From a virus, in IMG/VR virus record IMGVR_UViG_3300030118_002208, positions 1-39,958 of that record: DNA of 39,958 nt. One strand, given 5' to 3'. A model generated the notes under the pieces. It saw only the letters and a list, made by a program, of their open reading frames with translations. It did not search any database and was not told the DNA's origin. The position numbers and the translations under genes were made by a program. This document shows positions 16,298 to 23,727 of the stretch, one piece after another (the first letter of the stretch is position 1; each line of letters starts with the position of its first letter).

Positions 16298-18862
16298 TTA
16301 TTCAGGTAGTTCTAAATTGCTAAACTTGTCCTTTGTAATATCGATGATACCTTCATCAGAAGAATCTTCTAACATGTCTTGCTTCTTACCAGTAAAGACA
16401 ATCCAAGACTTCTTTTCATCTAAAGGCACGACTCTGAAATGTATTCTAGTTTGGAACTTGTCTCCTTCCATTCTATATTCGTGATAGCCATCTCTTTGAA
16501 CACCGAAGATAAGTTGACCACTATCTATTATCTTTGAACTGTCTATCTTCTCCGACACCTTTGCAGGATACTTACCTGACTTACCAAACAAGTCAAAGAT
16601 GTCTTCAGGCTTCTCTATGTCAATTAACCAAGCCATTCTATTCTTATCTGTCTCAATCACAAAATCTAGATTACCATCTTCACGCTGTCTGACTTCAAAC
16701 TCCCCTGCTAGTTCTTCATCCTCATCCTTTTCTATGTTCTCAGGAGATATATCGAACTTGTTAGGCGAAAGGAAAACAAAAGCGTCTTGATTCTTCATCC
16801 AAGATAGCAGGTTCTTTGGTTTACCTTCAAAGATTTCATCATAAGCATCCTCTTCCGTAGCCCTAAGTTTCTCCTCTAGGTCATCGAACTCCATCGCTTT
16901 TTGATTCTCTTCTATTATCTTTCTAATCGCAACTCTGAGTTTGGACTTCCTTGACTTCATTAGTTTCTCTAGTTGTCCCTTCCATTCATCCATATTGTAG
17001 AGAGCATTCTTCTGCATCAGGGAATCGCCATCGAAACCATAGATTGTGAATCCCTCTAGTTCATGCTTGCAGATTATCTCTGCTTCACCATGAACATAGT
17101 CTGTAACAAGATACTTTCTTATCTTCTTCTTGTCCTTTTTTTCTCTCTGTAATTCTGCAATAACAGTCAAGGGGTTTGCTAAGTCTGATGGTTTGATGAA
17201 GGGATGCTTTGGCACTAGTGCTTTCTTCGTCTTAGTGGCTAGTTGCTCCAATGTCTCTAACTTGTCTGACTCCTCTACTTCAGGCAACTCTATGACCTTA
17301 GCAGAGTAGAGGCTGAATCCCTTGCCCTTCTTAGTAACCTCATCAACCTTGACACGAATGATATCTCCAATGTCAACCTCTACTTTGGTATTCAATGCCT
17401 TACCAACAGGGAGGTAGTTCTTATCATCAAGTTCGATTGTCTTCATCTCTCTTGTTTGTTCGGCAGTCAATGGGCCTATGCCCATAGTGTATGAATGCAA
17501 ACCGCTTTTGGTCTTCTTGTCCTCTAGAACTATAACATCCAAGTCTACGAACTTCTTCCACTTAATCCACTTAGGATTCTTCTTCCTGCCCATGTAGTAT
17601 GTGGATTCAATGTCCTTGACAACAACTCCCTCTGAGGTTGGCATCTCCATTATCTTCTCTGCATACTCCCCAACTTCCTCCATAGAATCAGCGATTCTTG
17701 TATCCTTCTTGGAAGGGAAAGCCAACTCTTCAGAGGAATGCTGAGAGTATTGGTAGAACATTATGTTGATTCTTTCCCTCAGTGGTTCATCCATCAAGTC
17801 CTTCCCTTCATGCTTCATGACATCAAAGACATGCGCCCTAAGTTTCGTATCAGGTATTTTCTTCTTGAAGATGTGAGTTATCACACTTGCTCGATGAAGG
17901 GCATCCTTTCCTTGGAATAGGAGAAGTTCACCATCCAGTATGCAATCACCTATTCCTTTCTTCTCCATTCTTTCTACAATCTCAGGACACTTATCGGTAA
18001 TATCCTTCTCATTGTAAGAGTATATCTTGATGTTATCTCCTGTCTTGTGAATCTGTATTCTCATTCCATCATACTTCTCTTGAACGACAAACTCCCCACT
18101 CAATCCCTTGATGTCCTTCATGTCATCGAGTTCAAATATTCGATACATCGGCTTGTTTGGTATGATGAAATCTATCTCCTCTTTCTGCTCTTCTGACTTG
18201 GCAATGTCAATCTCCTTCAGAGATTCCCATTTGTCCTCCGAGTAACTCTCATCGTATACCTCCTCTAGTAATTGCAGTGCTTCCTTGAACTTTCCTTGCA
18301 CTCTCCTAGAGTCCTTATCATCACCGTAATGCTCGATGATATAGAGAGGTATATCCTTCTCCTCTAAATCCAAACCCATGTATCCCTGTGTTATCTCATC
18401 AGGTTTGAGTTTCGCCTCCTCCCATGCTTTCTTAGGCACAGGATTAGAATGACTTCTCAATGCATAATGAACGAAGGCTGCAAATGTCGCCTTGTCATCT
18501 AGTAGAACATCGAGAACCTTATCGCCTAGTTGCTCTGAAAATGGGTCTGCTGCTCCCTTTGATTCAAATCGCATTTTCTTTACGTCTTCGTACACCCTTC
18601 TTGCAAGAAGACTTTCTGCATCGAATACCTTGTCATCGAAGAGTTCCTTCTCTGTGATATGCTCTTTCAGTTGAGATGCAAACTCGCCTAGACCATCGTA
18701 CTCCTCACGGATGGACTTGACGGTTTCCTTCCACTTCTTGCCGTATTCCTTCGGGTTCTCCTTTGCAGATAGGTATGCATAACGCACCCTCTCAAAGAAA
18801 TCTAGAACTCTTTTTGATAGAGCCTTAGTTTCCTTCTCAAAGGATACGCCTGATGTTGTCAT
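16298..18862 (-). CDS. ATP-dependent DNA ligase with long N- and C-terminal extensions
   Basis: An 854-residue protein. Nucleotidyltransferase motifs are complete: motif I EKYDGMR (Lys263 would be adenylated), motif III ILDGELLLF at about 308-316, motif IIIa AHVFDVMKHEG at 343, motif IV EGVVVKD at 411 and motif V KWIKWKK at 431. An OB-fold follows to about residue 530. Residues 1-230 form a helical domain, and residues 690-854 (FEVRQREDGNLDFVIETD, then WIVFTGKKQ) weakly recall the phosphoesterase domain of LigD. It seals nicks in DNA. Unusually it sits beside the protease-scaffold and capsid genes rather than with replication genes. No tag is visible at its N-terminus. Confidence 0.88.
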   Translation of the reverse strand: MTTSGVSFEKETKALSKRVLDFFERVRYAYLSAKENPKEYGKKWKETVKSIREEYDGLGEFASQLKEHITEKELFDDKVFDAESLLARRVYEDVKKMRFESKGAADPFSEQLGDKVLDVLLDDKATFAAFVHYALRSHSNPVPKKAWEEAKLKPDEITQGYMGLDLEEKDIPLYIIEHYGDDKDSRRVQGKFKEALQLLEEVYDESYSEDKWESLKEIDIAKSEEQKEEIDFIIPNKPMYRIFELDDMKDIKGLSGEFVVQEKYDGMRIQIHKTGDNIKIYSYNEKDITDKCPEIVERMEKKGIGDCILDGELLLFQGKDALHRASVITHIFKKKIPDTKLRAHVFDVMKHEGKDLMDEPLRERINIMFYQYSQHSSEELAFPSKKDTRIADSMEEVGEYAEKIMEMPTSEGVVVKDIESTYYMGRKKNPKWIKWKKFVDLDVIVLEDKKTKSGLHSYTMGIGPLTAEQTREMKTIELDDKNYLPVGKALNTKVEVDIGDIIRVKVDEVTKKGKGFSLYSAKVIELPEVEESDKLETLEQLATKTKKALVPKHPFIKPSDLANPLTVIAELQREKKDKKKIRKYLVTDYVHGEAEIICKHELEGFTIYGFDGDSLMQKNALYNMDEWKGQLEKLMKSRKSKLRVAIRKIIEENQKAMEFDDLEEKLRATEEDAYDEIFEGKPKNLLSWMKNQDAFVFLSPNKFDISPENIEKDEDEELAGEFEVRQREDGNLDFVIETDKNRMAWLIDIEKPEDIFDLFGKSGKYPAKVSEKIDSSKIIDSGQLIFGVQRDGYHEYRMEGDKFQTRIHFRVVPLDEKKSWIVFTGKKQDMLEDSSDEGIIDITKDKFSNLELPE

Positions 18863-18868
18863 CCACCA

Positions 18869-19354
18869 TCAAAACCTTCGTGATTCGGGGCTTCTCTCAA
18901 TATCTTTAGATGGAAGGCCACTTGTTGTTAACATACTGAGTTTATCGACTTCTCTTTTCAAGTCGTTACCAATTCTAGTTGCCTTGTCTCCACTAGCCTC
19001 TCTTAATAGGGCTGCAAGTTCGCTTATTCTGTTCATTGATACGTTCATCGCACCACTTGTTACATCTCTATCTTGTTGCTCTGCCATCACTTTCAGCAAG
19101 TCATCAACAGCAGCCAAGATGGATTTCTTCATAGTTCCATCATTGGTCTTATCCTCCTTGCCATCGATGTTGCTCAACTGAGGCATCTTCTCCTCAGAAG
19201 GGTTCTTCTTGGGTTTCTTGACTTTCATCTCCTCTCCCATGACATCCTCATCAAGTTTCAATCTTCCAAGATGTCCTGCCTCTTGTAGAATCTCTTTGGC
19301 TTTCAGTATTGCTAATTCAACTATTTTCTCTTCTTTCGTAACTCTCTCAGGCAT
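18869..19354 (-). CDS. Helical charged protein, 161 residues
   Basis: Starts MPERVTKEEKIVELAILKAK. It has an N-terminal helix, a Lys/Glu/Pro-rich linker (KKPKKNPSEEKMPQL) and a C-terminal helical region (ILAAVDDLLKVMAEQQDRDV). No tryptophan and no tag peptide. It lies between the tagged 74-residue protein and the ligase with only short gaps. Function unknown; possibly a scaffold-associated or ligase partner protein. Confidence 0.65.
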   Translation of the reverse strand: MPERVTKEEKIVELAILKAKEILQEAGHLGRLKLDEDVMGEEMKVKKPKKNPSEEKMPQLSNIDGKEDKTNDGTMKKSILAAVDDLLKVMAEQQDRDVTSGAMNVSMNRISELAALLREASGDKATRIGNDLKREVDKLSMLTTSGLPSKDIERSPESRRF

Positions 19355-19359
19355 TCATC

Positions 19360-19584
19360 TCACCCCATTTTCTCCGTCATCTTGCGAATCTCATCCCAAG
19401 ACATTTGACCACCATCAGGGACTTGTGTATTGCCCATTGCTGGTGTTGGAGTCTCACGAACAACGAAACCTGACTTCATCAGTATGTTGTCCTTGTTGTA
19501 TACCGCTTGTTCCAAGGCATTCACCTTGTTCACAAGTTCTTTCATTAATAGTAACATTTCATCTTTTTCTTCTTTTTTACTCAT
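19360..19584 (-). CDS. Coiled-coil protein with C-terminal MSW tag
   Basis: A 74-residue protein, MSKKEEKDEMLLLMKELVNK, with a coiled coil over residues 5-40. It ends GQMSWDEIRKMTEKMG. That ending is a C-terminal version of the tag that opens its neighbours and strongly resembles the C-terminus of the protease-scaffold. Its start overlaps the upstream stop (ATGA). A coiled coil plus tag looks like a small adaptor or auxiliary scaffold (inference). Confidence 0.7.
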   Translation of the reverse strand: MSKKEEKDEMLLLMKELVNKVNALEQAVYNKDNILMKSGFVVRETPTPAMGNTQVPDGGQMSWDEIRKMTEKMG

Positions 19585-19895
19585 ACTTTTCCTTCTCCTT
19601 CTAGTTTGAATGACAACTCACCATCGCCTATGGCAAGTATTCTGTTATATCCCTTGTTAGCGTACAACTCTTTTGCCACTTCTTTTGCCTTCTTTGCTGA
19701 CATTTTCAAATCAGCGAGTTTAACATTTGCAAATCTGTGTTTCTTCTCACCTGCTTCTCTTATTATTGGGTCTACTTTCTCTCTAAACAAATCAATATAC
19801 TCAGGCATTGTTAGATTATCATTAGAATTATCACTAAATTCTGATTCTCTAGGATTCCTTATCGGTGGTGCTTTTAGTATGTCTTCCCAACTCAT
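19581..19895 (-). CDS. MSW-tagged small protein, 104 residues
   Basis: Begins MSWEDILKAPPIRNPRESEF. After the tag comes an acidic stretch and then a helical, basic region (KKHRFANVKLADLKMSAKKAKE) ending in a short beta hairpin (ILAIGDGELSFKLEGEGKV). ATGA overlaps occur at both ends, showing tight translational coupling. No known family. Confidence 0.68.
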   Translation of the reverse strand: MSWEDILKAPPIRNPRESEFSDNSNDNLTMPEYIDLFREKVDPIIREAGEKKHRFANVKLADLKMSAKKAKEVAKELYANKGYNRILAIGDGELSFKLEGEGKV

Positions 19896-20074
19896 TTACT
19901 TTCCCTCGCTTTCTTGTTTCGCTCTCGTATCATAGCCAATAGTTCTGCTTCTGTATCCTCAGTCCTCTTGGCCGCTTCTTTGTCCTGTCCGGTGGAGGCT
20001 GTCGTTGTAACTCTTGCCATCTCATCTGACTTCTCTGTGCCACAATCTCCCTTTAGTGTTTCAAACCAACTCAT
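19892..20074 (-). CDS. MSW-tagged small charged protein, 60 residues
   Basis: Starts MSWFETLKGDCGTEKSDEMA. The remainder is a charged helix (KEAAKRTEDTEAELLAMIRE). The ATG overlaps the stop of a 24-codon microgene, and its own stop overlaps the next ATG. Apart from the tag there is no fold signature. Confidence 0.66.
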   Translation of the reverse strand: MSWFETLKGDCGTEKSDEMARVTTTASTGQDKEAAKRTEDTEAELLAMIRERNKKARESK

Positions 20075-20145
20075 TCTAAATCACCTAACATTGGAAGGCT
20101 CATACCCTTATGCCACTCTATATCTTCAACGATTCTGAGTTTCAT
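20071..20145 (-). CDS. Microprotein, 24 residues
   Basis: The minus strand reads AAGGAGGAAAAGAAATGA, giving a strong Shine-Dalgarno and an ATG overlapping the upstream stop. The frame continues MKLRIVEDIEWHKGMSLPML then GDLE, and its TGA overlaps the next gene's ATG. Stop-start overlaps at both ends and a good ribosome site make it credible despite its size. Confidence 0.55.
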   Translation of the reverse strand: MKLRIVEDIEWHKGMSLPMLGDLE

Positions 20146-20471
20146 TTCTTTTCCTCCTTCTTCCCTTTTGGATATGCTACACTTCTGATTTGGTCATAAA
20201 GCGTTTGATAGTCTTTGCGAAGTTCGGCAGCACTTGCGAGTATGTCTAGGTTCTTCTCACGGAAGGACTTCATCTTCTTTGTGAGCAGTTTATCCGTCTT
20301 GACTAAATCGAGATTTTCCATCTCCTTGATGACTTCCTCTAACTTCGTCATCTCCTGTCCCATGTACTCAGTTGGTTGAGTTGACTGAAGAAGTTTCTTT
20401 ATCTTCTTCTTCTGTTTTGGCTCTAGTTTCTCTAGAAACTCGGAGGCTTTCAGTATCTCCTGCCATGTCAT
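20142..20471 (-). CDS. MSW-tagged helical protein, 109 residues
   Basis: Starts MTWQEILKASEFLEKLEPKQ. The tag is followed by Lys/Glu-rich helices throughout, with a probable coiled coil (ITKLEEVIKEMENLDLVKTD-like). Strongly basic C-terminus. The stop overlaps the ATG of the 24-residue microgene. Function unknown. Confidence 0.67.
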   Translation of the reverse strand: MTWQEILKASEFLEKLEPKQKKKIKKLLQSTQPTEYMGQEMTKLEEVIKEMENLDLVKTDKLLTKKMKSFREKNLDILASAAELRKDYQTLYDQIRSVAYPKGKKEEKK

Positions 20472-20492
20472 GTGGTTGCCTCCTGTGTATGC

Positions 20493-21632
20493 TCAGTTAA
20501 TTTTAATTGCCCTCTTTTTGCCTTTTCCAAGGTCAAACTCATAGTTACCTACTGTGACTTTAACAAGTTGCTTCATCTGCTTTTTTGTTTTCTCCAACTC
20601 ATTTACTTTGTTATCTTCTACTGCATTGTTTCTTAGATTTACAACATGCTCTAATATTTCTTCAATTTTATCGATTAAGGCAGGTATCTGTCCTGTTATC
20701 TTACGATAACTATCAAAGGCATCTAATTGCTCATCATAGATTTCCTTGCCCTCTAACGTATCTTCGATTTCTTCAGTAGTACCAAATATTGGAAACTCAT
20801 CGTCAGCAACTGCTTCTCTCACTGCGAGTTGCCAGTTTTTATCTTCTTCATCAAGAGATTTATTCAAAATGTTTTCCTGCTCATCTTTTATTCTGTCTAA
20901 GGTGAGAAGAAGTTCCCTAAATTGCCTTAGCAACATGTTAGTGTCTTCACCTAATTCATCCACATCTATTCTTTCACTGTCTCTCAACATTTCTACTAAT
21001 TTGTTGAGTTTGCCTCTCGTCATCTTCTTTCCAGTAAGTAGATTCCTTGGCATATCAGCAGCAGCCTCAAAGAATTCTCTTATTATCTCAAGAGATTCCT
21101 TGCCATTGTATTCCTTTTCTTCTTGACGATACTCGGCTGTATCTTCACTCATCTGTCTGAACTGTGATAGCAAACCCTCCTCGTCTTGCTCCATTGTGTC
21201 ATACCCCTTGAAGAATAGAGCCAATATTTCATCAGGTGCAGTTTGTTTTAGCAGACTCTGATAGAAGTCGTCTATCTTTTGCTTGCTTGTGCTTCTAGGA
21301 AACAAGTACGATTTGACGAACTCTCTCATTGTTCCTCTCATACCTGAATCAGTGACATCACCTGTTCGGCTGAATGTCTCTAGAATCTCCTTCCACATCC
21401 TGACTGTCTTGGCGGTAGCACTACGGCGTTCCTTATCTGCCTCTGCTACTTTCTTTCCCTCTTCGGCTTCTTGTTCTTCCTTTCTTTTCTTCTCTTCAAC
21501 AAGTTGTGTTCCAGTCGTGCCTTCCTCTTCTGAGGGGTCTATATCATCTTCTTTCTCTCTTCTGCTTCTGAATCTCTCTGTTACACTCTTCTTACGCAAG
21601 ATATCCATGAAATCCTGCGCCATCTGAATCAT
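20493..21632 (-). CDS. Helical protein with degenerate N-terminal tag, 379 residues
   Basis: ATG 21632 overlaps the upstream stop (ATGA). The first residues MIQMAQDFMDILRKKS contain FMDILRK, a degenerate form of the WQDILK tag. The remainder is helical and acidic with long charged runs (KKRKEEQEAEEGKKVAEADK), and near residue 80 an internal MWKEILETF also resembles the tag. It looks like an elongated coiled-coil protein. No catalytic motif is seen. Confidence 0.66.
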   Translation of the reverse strand: MIQMAQDFMDILRKKSVTERFRSRREKEDDIDPSEEEGTTGTQLVEEKKRKEEQEAEEGKKVAEADKERRSATAKTVRMWKEILETFSRTGDVTDSGMRGTMREFVKSYLFPRSTSKQKIDDFYQSLLKQTAPDEILALFFKGYDTMEQDEEGLLSQFRQMSEDTAEYRQEEKEYNGKESLEIIREFFEAAADMPRNLLTGKKMTRGKLNKLVEMLRDSERIDVDELGEDTNMLLRQFRELLLTLDRIKDEQENILNKSLDEEDKNWQLAVREAVADDEFPIFGTTEEIEDTLEGKEIYDEQLDAFDSYRKITGQIPALIDKIEEILEHVVNLRNNAVEDNKVNELEKTKKQMKQLVKVTVGNYEFDLGKGKKRAIKIN

Positions 21633-21859
21633 CCCCAAGGGTTGTTTGGTGTTCTTGACCGCTTTTTCTTAGGTAGTAGGATTGCATCGGGAACATCTGC
21701 TGAATCAGGTCTCTCCTTCTTCACAGCATTAGGGTCAACACCCCCAACAGAGAAGTCCCTGTTCTTCGTCACACTTCTACTGTGGTGAGCGTATTGCTCT
21801 GCTCTTGCTTTCGCTAGTTCTCTTTCCAGTTCTCTTACTCCTTTCTTTTCTTCTGTCAT
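21629..21859 (-). CDS. Small basic protein, 76 residues
   Basis: Starts MTEEKKGVRELERELAKARA, a short coiled coil, followed by a disordered basic tail ending KKKRSRTPNNPWG. ATGA overlaps on both sides. No tag and no recognised family. Confidence 0.62.
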   Translation of the reverse strand: MTEEKKGVRELERELAKARAEQYAHHSRSVTKNRDFSVGGVDPNAVKKERPDSADVPDAILLPKKKRSRTPNNPWG

Positions 21860-22110
21860 TTCTTTTCCTCCCTTAGTTCTCTCAAATCCTTTTCATCGAT
21901 GTCTCCATCTTTGTCTTTGTCGAGTTTCTTCTGACCACCGTATAGTGTCTTTTCCATCTCCTCTTCTGCAACAGCCGGGTCAACCGGATGCTCTCTTGCT
22001 TCATACATGTCCTTAGCAGGTTTGATTTTACCCTCTTCTGTATCCATCATATCACCACCAGCATCAGGCATTTCCATATCAGTTTGCTTAATTATGTTCC
22101 ACCATTCCAT
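21856..22110 (-). CDS. MSW-tagged EF-hand protein, 84 residues
   Basis: Begins MEWWNIIKQTDMEMPDAGGD, a variant tag. At residues 64-75 it has DKDKDGDIDEKD, a complete 12-residue EF-hand calcium-binding loop (D1, D3, D5, G6, I8, D9, D12 all in place). Only one loop is present, so it may dimerise or resemble a dockerin half. It is strongly acidic in the middle. The gene lies in a run of small basic tagged genes. Calcium binding is predicted from the loop only. Confidence 0.7.
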   Translation of the reverse strand: MEWWNIIKQTDMEMPDAGGDMMDTEEGKIKPAKDMYEAREHPVDPAVAEEEMEKTLYGGQKKLDKDKDGDIDEKDLRELREEKK

Positions 22111-22114
22111 TTTA

Positions 22115-22537
22115 TCACCATTTTACTTTGTTCGCCCAATACGCAGCAGAGGTCTTCCCACGCTTGATGTTCTTAGCATGACGAGCCTTGAACGAGGCTT
22201 GCTTCTTTTTTCTCTTTCCCTTTGGATTCTTCTCGGTTACTGTATCTGCACCTTGTTGTCCAAAGCGAATAGTCTTGACTTTCTTACCATCTCTGACAAC
22301 CACTACATGTGATTTAGTAGGATGCTTAGGAGTTCTCTTTGGTTTACTGAAACCACTCACACCTGCTCTTTTCAAAGCAGGGTGTTTCTCCCTCTTTAGT
22401 GTATCAAACCAATCCATAGATTTCTTGTATCCTGAAGCATAAGCGGCTGCTGCTTGTTTCTCCGCATCCTTGCGGTTGCGATAGACCTTGCCTTTACTTC
22501 CCCACTTGTATCCTCCTTTGACTTTACGAATCGGCAT
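22115..22537 (-). CDS. Two-module basic protein with internal MSW-type tag
   Basis: A 140-residue protein, ATG 22537 preferred over the GTG at 22546. Residues 1-38 (KVKGGYKWGSKGKVYRNRKD) look like a small phage module. A tag-like MDWFDTLKREKHP follows at 41-53. The C-terminus (SFKARHAKNIKRGKTSAAYW) resembles a short basic module seen in phage and giant-virus proteins. The internal tag suggests that a module was fused in front of a formerly tagged protein. Very basic overall, so nucleic-acid contact is likely. Confidence 0.68.
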   Translation of the reverse strand: MPIRKVKGGYKWGSKGKVYRNRKDAEKQAAAAYASGYKKSMDWFDTLKREKHPALKRAGVSGFSKPKRTPKHPTKSHVVVVRDGKKVKTIRFGQQGADTVTEKNPKGKRKKKQASFKARHAKNIKRGKTSAAYWANKVKW

Positions 22538-22542
22538 GATAA

Positions 22543-22815
22543 TCACTTCTGAGAGAACTTCCTTCCTGTTGGGACATGTTGCTTTCCTTTCTTACGACCC
22601 TTTCTTTTCTTTCTGTCTTGGTAGTCCAATGTCTTCTTTGGGGTTCTTTTGTATGTGGCCTTTGGCATGTATCTCCCCTTTGTTTTGGAAGGTACTTTCT
22701 TACCCTTCTCCTTTGCACGATGTTGTTCTTGACTTCCCCACTCCTCATCTGTCCAAGTAGCCAAGTCCTGTTGTGTCTTCTTCTTGGCCTTGAGAGTTGT
22801 AAACCAATCAGTCAC
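22543..22815 (-). CDS. MSW-tagged basic protein, 90 residues
   Basis: I place the start at GTG 22815, giving MTDWFTTLKAKKKTQQDLAT with AGGTGG upstream; longer frames upstream lie inside the PAP2 gene. It contains WTDEEWGSQEQHRAKEKGKK and GRYMPKATYKRTPKK, a short basic module that I associate with small phage and giant-virus proteins of unknown function. It overlaps the PAP2 stop by eight bases. The net charge is strongly positive. Confidence 0.68.
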   Translation of the reverse strand: MTDWFTTLKAKKKTQQDLATWTDEEWGSQEQHRAKEKGKKVPSKTKGRYMPKATYKRTPKKTLDYQDRKKRKGRKKGKQHVPTGRKFSQK

Positions 22816-23626
22816 GGTATCCACCACCTGCTTTCTTGTATCTCTGAGCAAGCAACTGTGCCTTTCTCGCTGACCACTTACCAGCAGGGCCACCTTTGCT
22901 ACCTGCTTTGATTCTCTGAAACATTCTTGCTCTCATACCGGGTTTGGTATAGTTACCTGCGGCATTAACGTTTGACTTCTTCCTCCTTCGTCTAGCCTTC
23001 TTCTTTTTTCTCTTCACGATATCTTGCCACTTCTCAATCTTAGACTCAGATAGATATGCATCAGCAATCAGAAGCCCTGCTTTTTTTCCGACCTCTATAT
23101 CGCTTGGATAGTGATTCCCCATTTTCACCCTAGAGAGTGATATCTTCTCTGCCATCTTGTTCAACTCCTCTTGCTTGTCAGGATACTGCTTTCCTAGAAT
23201 TCTTGCTAAAGCATGAGCCTCTATCGCATGACCGCTTGGGAAAGATGGGCTGTCATCCGTATCAGTTGTGGATTCTATCTCATCAGAAATCTCGTAAGGT
23301 CTTGGTCTGCCATACTTGACTTTCAGTTTGATGGTGTGGATATCGATATCCTCAATCAAATCCTCCCTGTCTTCCTTCTCCTCACCGACAATCTTCAACA
23401 TCATCTCGTTGTTGTTTTGGTCTAGGTCTTCCATCTCATCCTCGTCAATCTTATTGTCCTTCATCATGGCGAGAACCTTTGGCAGTTCCTCTTCGTTATC
23501 AGGATGCTCATAATCAGGAAAGTCTACCTTGAAGGATGGCTCAGACTCAAACAACCTTCTTTTCTCCTCGGATAGATTCTCAGGAGTGAACTTTGATTCC
23601 TGCTTGATTGCGTCAAACCAACTCAC
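22808..23626 (-). CDS. MSW-tagged soluble PAP2-family phosphatase
   Basis: With the GTG start at 23626 (GGAGGGA upstream) it has 272 residues and begins MSWFDAIKQESKFTPENLSE. All three PAP2/acid-phosphatase motifs are present: KX6RP (K100, R107-P108), PSGH (130-133) and SRX5HX3D (S165, R166, H172, D176). There are no membrane helices, so it would be a soluble enzyme removing phosphate from lipid, nucleotide or other phosphomonoesters. At 200-205 WQDIVK repeats the tag internally, followed by a polybasic linker. The C-terminal module GPAGKWSARKAQLLAQRYKK is a short basic unit frequent in phages. Tag plus enzyme suggests an ejected virion enzyme (inference). Confidence 0.82.
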   Translation of the reverse strand: MSWFDAIKQESKFTPENLSEEKRRLFESEPSFKVDFPDYEHPDNEEELPKVLAMMKDNKIDEDEMEDLDQNNNEMMLKIVGEEKEDREDLIEDIDIHTIKLKVKYGRPRPYEISDEIESTTDTDDSPSFPSGHAIEAHALARILGKQYPDKQEELNKMAEKISLSRVKMGNHYPSDIEVGKKAGLLIADAYLSESKIEKWQDIVKRKKKKARRRRKKSNVNAAGNYTKPGMRARMFQRIKAGSKGGPAGKWSARKAQLLAQRYKKAGGGYRD

Positions 23627-23727
23627 TTCTCTCCCTCCAAGTATTTCCTTATTCTCTCGTCTGTTTCTGCATTGAGTCTGTCTATCTCTTCCTTCCACTT
23701 CCTGACAAACTCAAGTATGTCGCTCAA
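23623..23727 (-). CDS. Coiled microprotein between portal and PAP2, 34 residues
   Basis: A TTG start at 23727 overlaps the portal stop (TTGA) and the TGA stop overlaps the PAP2 GTG start (GTGA). The product begins MSDILEFVRKWKEEIDRLNA and is a single charged helix. The double stop-start overlap and natural composition support it, but the TTG start and small size keep confidence moderate. Confidence 0.5.
   Translation of the reverse strand: MSDILEFVRKWKEEIDRLNAETDERIRKYLEGEK

Noticed and set aside
16298-18862. MSW tag in the ligase
   Set aside because: Neither terminus nor any internal segment matches the consensus; tryptophan-containing stretches such as MDEWKGQLEK lack the I/V-L-K part.
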